Shown here: positions 6,522 through 10,214 of the stretch, in pieces | How positions within the stretch are numbered: position 1 is the first letter of the stretch | How the letters are laid out: each line of letters starts with the position of its first letter | Notes under the pieces: generated by a model | The model's database searches: none | What the model was told of the DNA's origin: nothing | What the model saw: only the letters and a program-made list of their open reading frames with translations | Made by a program: the position numbers and the translations under genes | NCBI GenBank assembly: GCA_021307315.1 | Contig: JAJSPD010000282.1 | Span: forward strand, 1 to 10,214 | Direction of reading: 5' to 3' | Source: Bisporella sp. PMI_857 | Lineage: Eukaryota; Ascomycota; Leotiomycetes; Helotiales; Helotiaceae | Length of the DNA stretch: 10,214 nt

Positions 6522-6542
6522 AATAATAATAATAATAATAAT
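6522..6542 (+). repeat. (AAT)7 tail of the inner LINE
   Basis: Seven AAT units follow AAAAGG and run directly into the target-site duplication. Trinucleotide tails in place of poly(A) are known from I-like LINEs. The last bases are shared between the tail and the duplication. Read on the minus strand, the tail adds a run of Leu codons to the broken outer ORF2. Confidence 0.8.
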
Positions 6543-6550
6543 GCCGATTC
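6540..6550. repeat. Target-site duplication of the inner LINE, right copy
   Basis: AATGCCGATTC, identical to 3772-3782. Outer ORF2 coding sequence continues to the right of it on the minus strand. Confidence 0.8.
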
Positions 6551-7549
6551 CACTTCCATAGGGCAAATAGGGCTAGTTCGGAAAACCCCTAGTATTTTGC
6601 GTAGTGCTAGGTTCTGTAACGATTGTAGTTGTCGGCTGAATTGTGCTTGACCTTTCCACCATATTACCGCTCCGTAGTCGGCCACGCTAGTCACGCAAGC
6701 GAGGTATAGTTGTCGAATAGCAAAAGGACTCAGACCTTGTTCCGTATTAGCTAGTCTAGCTAGTCGATAAAAACTAGATCTAGCCTGACTAGTACGTATT
6801 GCGACGTGTTGCTTGAATGTGAGTCCTGAATCGAACCAAACGCCTAGCCAGCGTACTAGCTTTTTTGGCTGTACGACCTCGTTGTCAGGTAGTCGTAAGC
6901 TAATTGTACTAGCTAGTTTAGCTGTTGTAAAATGAATCAATTCGGTTTTGCCCAAACAATTTAATAGCGATATAACTCTGTATGCTGTCGGATTTGTATA
7001 GTCAGGCTTTTGATGCTTTTTGAGTATTACACCTGTAGCTTGCTTCCAGCACTTTGGATGATAGCCGATATGCAATAAACTAGCAAATAGTCTGTAAAAT
7101 AGCTCCGGATCTGTACGATAAGCTTGGCGAATAATATCTTGATTGATCAAATCCGGCCCTGGCGTTTTGCCTTTGATTTTTGCCGAGCATGCATTTTCAA
7201 GCTCCGAAATAGCTAGTTTCGGCCATGCCCCCGTAGTGCTAGGTCGATAATCGTACCAAGCTAAATTAGCTGCTATTGGTGGCGCAGGGAACAGCTTGCT
7301 ACGTAGCGTACTAGCTTTGCCTTGGAACGTCGTTTGGCCTGATATAGTCGGCAATCTTTCCGTTTGTCGATCCTTTGTATAGGCCATAGCTTTGTAAATT
7401 GATCGCGGATCCTCTTTTTCCAGAAATTGATTCCAATGCTTGCGTTTTGCACGTTTGATGGCCAAAAAATAGCTATTCCGAGCTACTAGATATTCTTGTT
7501 TCCGACTAGCATCACGTGCTAGCTGTTGACTAGAATCACGTGCTAATTG
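6540..7549 (-). pseudogene. Outer LINE ORF2, RT domain with its catalytic core deleted
   Basis: This continues the endonuclease frame after one TGA. It starts QLARDSSQQLARDAS, passes a basic AIKRAKRKHW region, and reaches the RT fingers motifs KGKTPGPDLINQD and NPTAYRVISLLNCLGK. At about 6944-6954 it jumps directly to KTELIHFTTAKLAS, which in the inner copy lies well downstream of YMDD. Motifs A, B and C are therefore all missing, an in-frame deletion of at least 320 bp judged from the inner copy and probably some 600 bp judged from related elements. The thumb and the RTSPICPMEVESAL segment follow, up to the insertion of the inner LINE. Past 6540 the frame runs on into the (AAT)n tail and stops at 6470, which is meaningless. 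Catalytically dead. Confidence 0.85.
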
Positions 7550-7551
7550 TC
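7504..7551 (-). repeat. 24-bp tandem duplication in outer ORF2
   Basis: Two 24-bp units (7504-7527 and 7528-7551) match at 20 of 24 positions and encode the repeated octapeptides QLARDSSQ and QLARDASR. Each contains CACGTG. The premature TGA of ORF2 lies at its edge. Confidence 0.7.
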
Positions 7552-8680
7552 ATTTGCACTGTAGCATTGTTTGCCGTAATTCTCGTAGTTCGTCATTCCA
7601 CCAAAACTTGGCTTTAGCACGAGTCTTCTGTGTTGGAATTGCTATTTTTGCTGCTGTAGTAATAGCTGTAGTAAGCGATTCCGCGGCTTGATCTAAAAAA
7701 TTGGTAACTAGCATATCCGAATAGCTAGTGCTAGTGCTAGCGCTAGCGTGCTGTAGCATTTGTCCGATTTCCAAATCAGAATCCTGAAGCAGTTCCAAGC
7801 TGGCTGAGCTACTTTGACTAATTGTACTAAGCTGAACTAAGGCCGAACTGTTCAAAATCGAGCAGTTTTTGATTTCTTGAGCAAAAGCTTCGGAAAATCG
7901 AGGCCAGTCAGCTAGTTGCGTATTGAATCTAGTTTGCGTATTGTTGTTGAAATCCGAGCTAGTGCTAGTTCCGCGTATTGTGAAAAGGATTCCGTAATGG
8001 TCCGAGCCTAAGTCAGGCAAAATTTGCCAGTCGTCGACTAGTTCAGCTAAATTGCTCGAAACTAGAGTCAAATCTAGTACCGATTCTCTAGCTAGCTGTG
8101 GCCGAAAAAAAGTGCCTTCGCCAGGCGTATTCAACAACGCTAGTTCTTGATTTTCGATCCAATTGACTAGCTCGTCGGCATTCGGACTAGGCTTTGCTAG
8201 TGGATCCCACCAAGGATGATGCGTATTGAAATCGCCTAGCAGAATCGTACTTGGCTGTAGCGTTCTAGAATATAAGCACCTTTCTAGCGTTTTGGGCCCT
8301 AATCTAGCTTGGTCCGATTCATTGTAAATATTGAGAAGTTGTAATTTTGACGTTCCTTCTACAATATCGGCAACGAGCATGTCGGAGTCACGTGGTGACG
8401 TGCTTGCTATAGTGACTATTGGCCGATAGCTTTTTGCTGCGTAGACTAGCGTACGAGGTCGGAATGAAAGGTCGGCTGGCAATATCTGTAGGAATGCTGA
8501 ATGAGCTATAGAGCGTGTTGTCGAGTAATCTAGCTCATTGTCGGCTGGTTGAACTAGCCATGGTTCTTGAACGACAATTATGTCGATTTTTAGCTTAATA
8601 GCTAGCTGGAGTGCTGATTCGGTAGCTGCAGCGCTTTTGTTGAGGCTCACTTGTAGTACTTTGGTATTGCTACTAATCAT
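7550..8680 (-). pseudogene. Outer LINE ORF2, N-terminal APE-type endonuclease (ends at premature TGA)
   Basis: The endonuclease nicks the target to prime reverse transcription. The frame starts at ATG 8680-8678, six bases after the ORF1 stop, and runs 376 codons to TGA at 7552-7550. Exonuclease-endonuclease-phosphatase motifs are visible in order: LQVSLNKS (9-16), QEPW (38-41, Glu39 metal-binding), NIYNE (117-121), GDFNTHHPWWD (149-159), DLTLVSS (203-209) and GSDHYGI (225-231, the Asp-His pair). A 140-residue linker toward the RT follows. The frame beyond the TGA is the same and keeps its codon sense, so a single nonsense change separates the endonuclease from the RT. All catalytic residues I can check are present, so a truncated endonuclease could still be made if the element is transcribed. 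Classed as broken because ORF2 as a whole is interrupted. Confidence 0.87.
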
Positions 8681-8685
8681 ACTAG

Positions 8686-9535
8686 CTAGTTTAGCTTAGT
8701 CGATTTAATTGCAATTAGCACTTCACAAGCTTTGTGATCAGCTGTGTGATTTCCTTTGCAGTTGACGCATTTAGGAACCAAATGCATGCATGTAGCTCCT
8801 TGTATGTTGCACGTATTGCATGCATGCTTTTGCGTCACGTGACTTTCTCCGCATAGCTTGCATTTGGCTGATTTTTTGCAATGCGTGTCGATATGGCCGA
8901 ATGCTTGACATTTGCCGCATTGTGTAGTCGGTGCTGTAGCATAGAATTTCTCTACGCGTACGCTGATGCCGGCAATAAACATCCGGTGACGGATAGCTCG
9001 ATTAGCTTCCTCAGCTGTAGCAAATAATACTACGACCGATCCCGCGCGTTAATTAGCTTTTTTGTCGGCCGACATCAGCTAATAAAGAGTTCCAATTGGT
9101 TGTAGCCCTTTGTTGAACGTTTTGATTTCCTCAATTACTAGCTCCATTCCTTTGTAGTATTGAAGTCGCTAGTAGGTATGCTATGTAATACGACTTTGTG
9201 CCAGGATTCGTTTTTTTGCATTGATTTAAACGGTACTAAGTATTGCCAAATAGCTTGCTTTTCGATCAAATAGCTTGCTGAAAATTAACTAGTCGTTGTA
9301 ACAACTAGGTTTTGGCCCATAGATTTGGTGATAGTATTGACTACTGGATTTTTAACACTTTTATTAGCAAAAGCTTGATTAAAAGTATTCCGAAGTGCCA
9401 AAGTGAAAATTTGGTAGCAACGTCTGACGACGTGACTAGCACAAGTCTGAGGTCTTTGGCCTTAGTCTTGCTTAGTTCAATTGATGACTTAGCTTTTGCT
9501 TTGATTTGACCAGTGTCCATTCTTGCGGAACAGCT

Positions 9536-9585
<50 letters not shown>

Positions 9586-10214
9586 GGGCATGTTGCTAGT
9601 CGTAGCGATAGACGCGTATGACGGTGTCGATTTGAGTGCTGTAGCTGTAGGTGCTGTAGCTATAGCTGTAGCGATAGGCACTTTAGCTAGTGCTTTAGCT
9701 TTTGTCTCAATTTGACGTGTAGCTGATTCTAGGTTGGCGATTTGCGACGTGATGATTGTAGAAGCCGTACGCAATTTGCCTTGTTCCGTGTACTCTCTGA
9801 AAATCTCTAGCAAATCCAGTAGCTTCGATTGCTCGTCGCGTGATTGCGTAGCTAAGCTAGCTTGGATCAATAAATCTCTTGCTTGCAAAACTAGCTCGCG
9901 GGCTGTATTTGATGTTGTTGTCGTTCTTGTTGTTGTTGTTCCGACGCGTGGTTCTTTCGCGTTGTCGGGAACGGGAAAACTATAGCCCGTACGCTTCCTA
10001 TTTTGGTTGCGGCTCAAGCGGTGAGGCGCGGCAGAAAAATTTTCAGTCGAAAAAGGATTGCTCAACGGATCAGAGCTCAACGATAGCTCTATTGCAGGCG
10101 TAAAAGAGCTTGCAACTAGTCGATTCGGTAGCTCTAGGCTAGCTGATTCGATAGGCACGTCGATCATGTCGACAGCATCACTTGGGGGTGGGCTAGAGGC
10201 GGGCGCCTCCAAAA
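8686..10214 (-). pseudogene. Outer LINE ORF1 (gag-like RNA-binding protein with CCHC knuckles), broken, 5' end outside window
   Basis: ORF1 proteins coat LINE RNA. The first part (10214-9472) has a Pro/Ser/Thr-rich N-terminus, a helical segment around LLDLLEIFREYTEQGKL and a run of 16 Asn, and enters the window already open. Reading on needs frame changes near 9500, near 9400 and near 9165. Between them are recognisable Tad-type ORF1 segments, such as LRLVLVTSSDV, LRNTFNQAFANKSV, VVNTITKSMGQNLVVTTTS and GMELVIEEIKTFNKGLQPIG. In-frame stops are at 9287-9285 (TAA), 9081-9079 (TAG) and 9051-9049 (TAA). The C-terminus (8982-8689) carries a clear knuckle CGKCQAFGHIDTHC followed by two more Cys/His clusters, CKLCGESH... 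and CVNCKGNH.... It ends at TAG 8688-8686. The three stops each fit a single C-to-T or G-to-A change. Confidence 0.82.
9538..9586. repeat. (GTT)16 microsatellite encoding poly-Asn in ORF1
   Basis: A perfect trinucleotide run of 49 bases. On the minus strand it reads as 16 AAC codons in the disordered middle of ORF1, after TTSNMP. It is likely to be length-variable between copies. On the plus strand it yields a spurious poly-Leu frame. Confidence 0.9.

Larger units (their letters stand above)
3783..6539 (+). mobile_element. Inner LINE, 5'-truncated, inserted in the outer LINE in opposite orientation
   Basis: This plus-strand copy of the same family starts abruptly inside the RT domain and ends, after RNase H and a 3' untranslated region, in a short (AAT)n tail followed by the target-site duplication. 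An exact 11-bp direct repeat on both sides and uninterrupted outer ORF2 codons across the junctions show that it inserted into the outer LINE. 5' truncation is typical of target-primed reverse transcription. A 586-bp solo LTR interrupts it at 4444-5029. Where both copies cover the same part of ORF2 they are nearly identical in protein sequence, so the family was active when this copy jumped. Confidence 0.88.
3460..10214 (-). mobile_element. Outer LINE (Tad1/I-like non-LTR retrotransposon), interrupted and truncated
   Basis: Reading right to left: gag-like ORF1 with CCHC knuckles, ORF2 with an APE-type endonuclease, reverse transcriptase, and a linker toward RNase H. ORF2 is split by the inner LINE between 6540 and 3782 and resumes with the next codons of the same protein, so both halves belong to one copy. 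At 3460 it is cut by the copia LTR just before the RNase H domain. Its 3' part is therefore absent from this window and may lie left of the copia element. The right end runs out of the window inside ORF1. Domain order and the multi-knuckle ORF1 fit Tad1-clade elements of filamentous ascomycetes; clade placement is by pattern only. Confidence 0.85.

Noticed and set aside
6470..6539. Leu-rich C-terminus of the outer RT frame
   Set aside because: It is read-through from outer ORF2 into the (AAT)n tail and 3' untranslated region of the inner LINE, not part of any protein.
9312..10103. Several plus-strand frames of 65 to 83 codons, one with a long poly-Leu run
   Set aside because: All are antisense to ORF1; the Leu run is the (GTT)n microsatellite read on the other strand.

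Overview
The window looks like a transposon-filled, gene-poor stretch of a filamentous ascomycete genome. The reasons are a Tad1/I-like non-LTR retrotransposon (LINE) with a gag-like CCHC ORF1 and an endonuclease/RT/RNase H ORF2, Ty1/copia-type LTR elements, and a block of AT-rich DNA carrying C-to-T decay like that caused by repeat-induced point mutation (RIP). I see no host gene, no tRNA or rRNA, and nothing prokaryotic. The species cannot be named from this sequence.

Layout. (1) 1-3459, minus strand: the 5' part of a copia-type LTR retrotransposon that runs off the left edge. Reading leftward it has a short LTR (3459-3291), a possible primer-binding site touching the LTR, a leader of about 0.7 kb with strong purine/pyrimidine strand skew, a decayed unrecognised reading frame (2600-1959), then a decayed gag-pol with gag, zinc knuckle, protease and the start of integrase. 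(2) 3460-3782 and 6540-10214, minus strand: two halves of one 'outer' LINE, with ORF1 (right edge to 8686) and ORF2 (from 8680). (3) 3783-6539, plus strand: a second, 5'-truncated 'inner' LINE of the same family inserted in the outer one. It has an 11-bp target-site duplication (3772-3782 and 6540-6550) and an (AAT)n tail. (4) 4444-5029: a 586-bp solo LTR, probably of another copia-type element, inside the inner LINE. It is flanked by the 5-bp duplication CTTAG and carries a cluster of bZIP-type sites (TGACTCA, TTACGTAA).

The order of events can be read directly: outer LINE first, inner LINE into its ORF2, then a copia element into the inner LINE that recombined to a solo LTR. Separately, the left copia element abuts the outer LINE exactly at an LTR terminus, so it probably also inserted into that LINE. 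None of the copies is autonomous here. Outer ORF1 has three stops and three frameshifts. Outer ORF2 has one stop, a deletion of the RT catalytic core and two insertions. The inner copy lacks the endonuclease and half of the RT.

The most unusual points are the sequence context of the decay (cytosines after T or C are nearly gone unless followed by G, while AC and GC survive), the sharp edge between the decayed copia interior and its nearly unmutated LTR and LINE host, the extra reading frame upstream of gag, the bZIP-site cluster in the solo LTR, and a roughly eight-fold excess of CTAG in the LINE. I did not find a new defence or enzymatic system.
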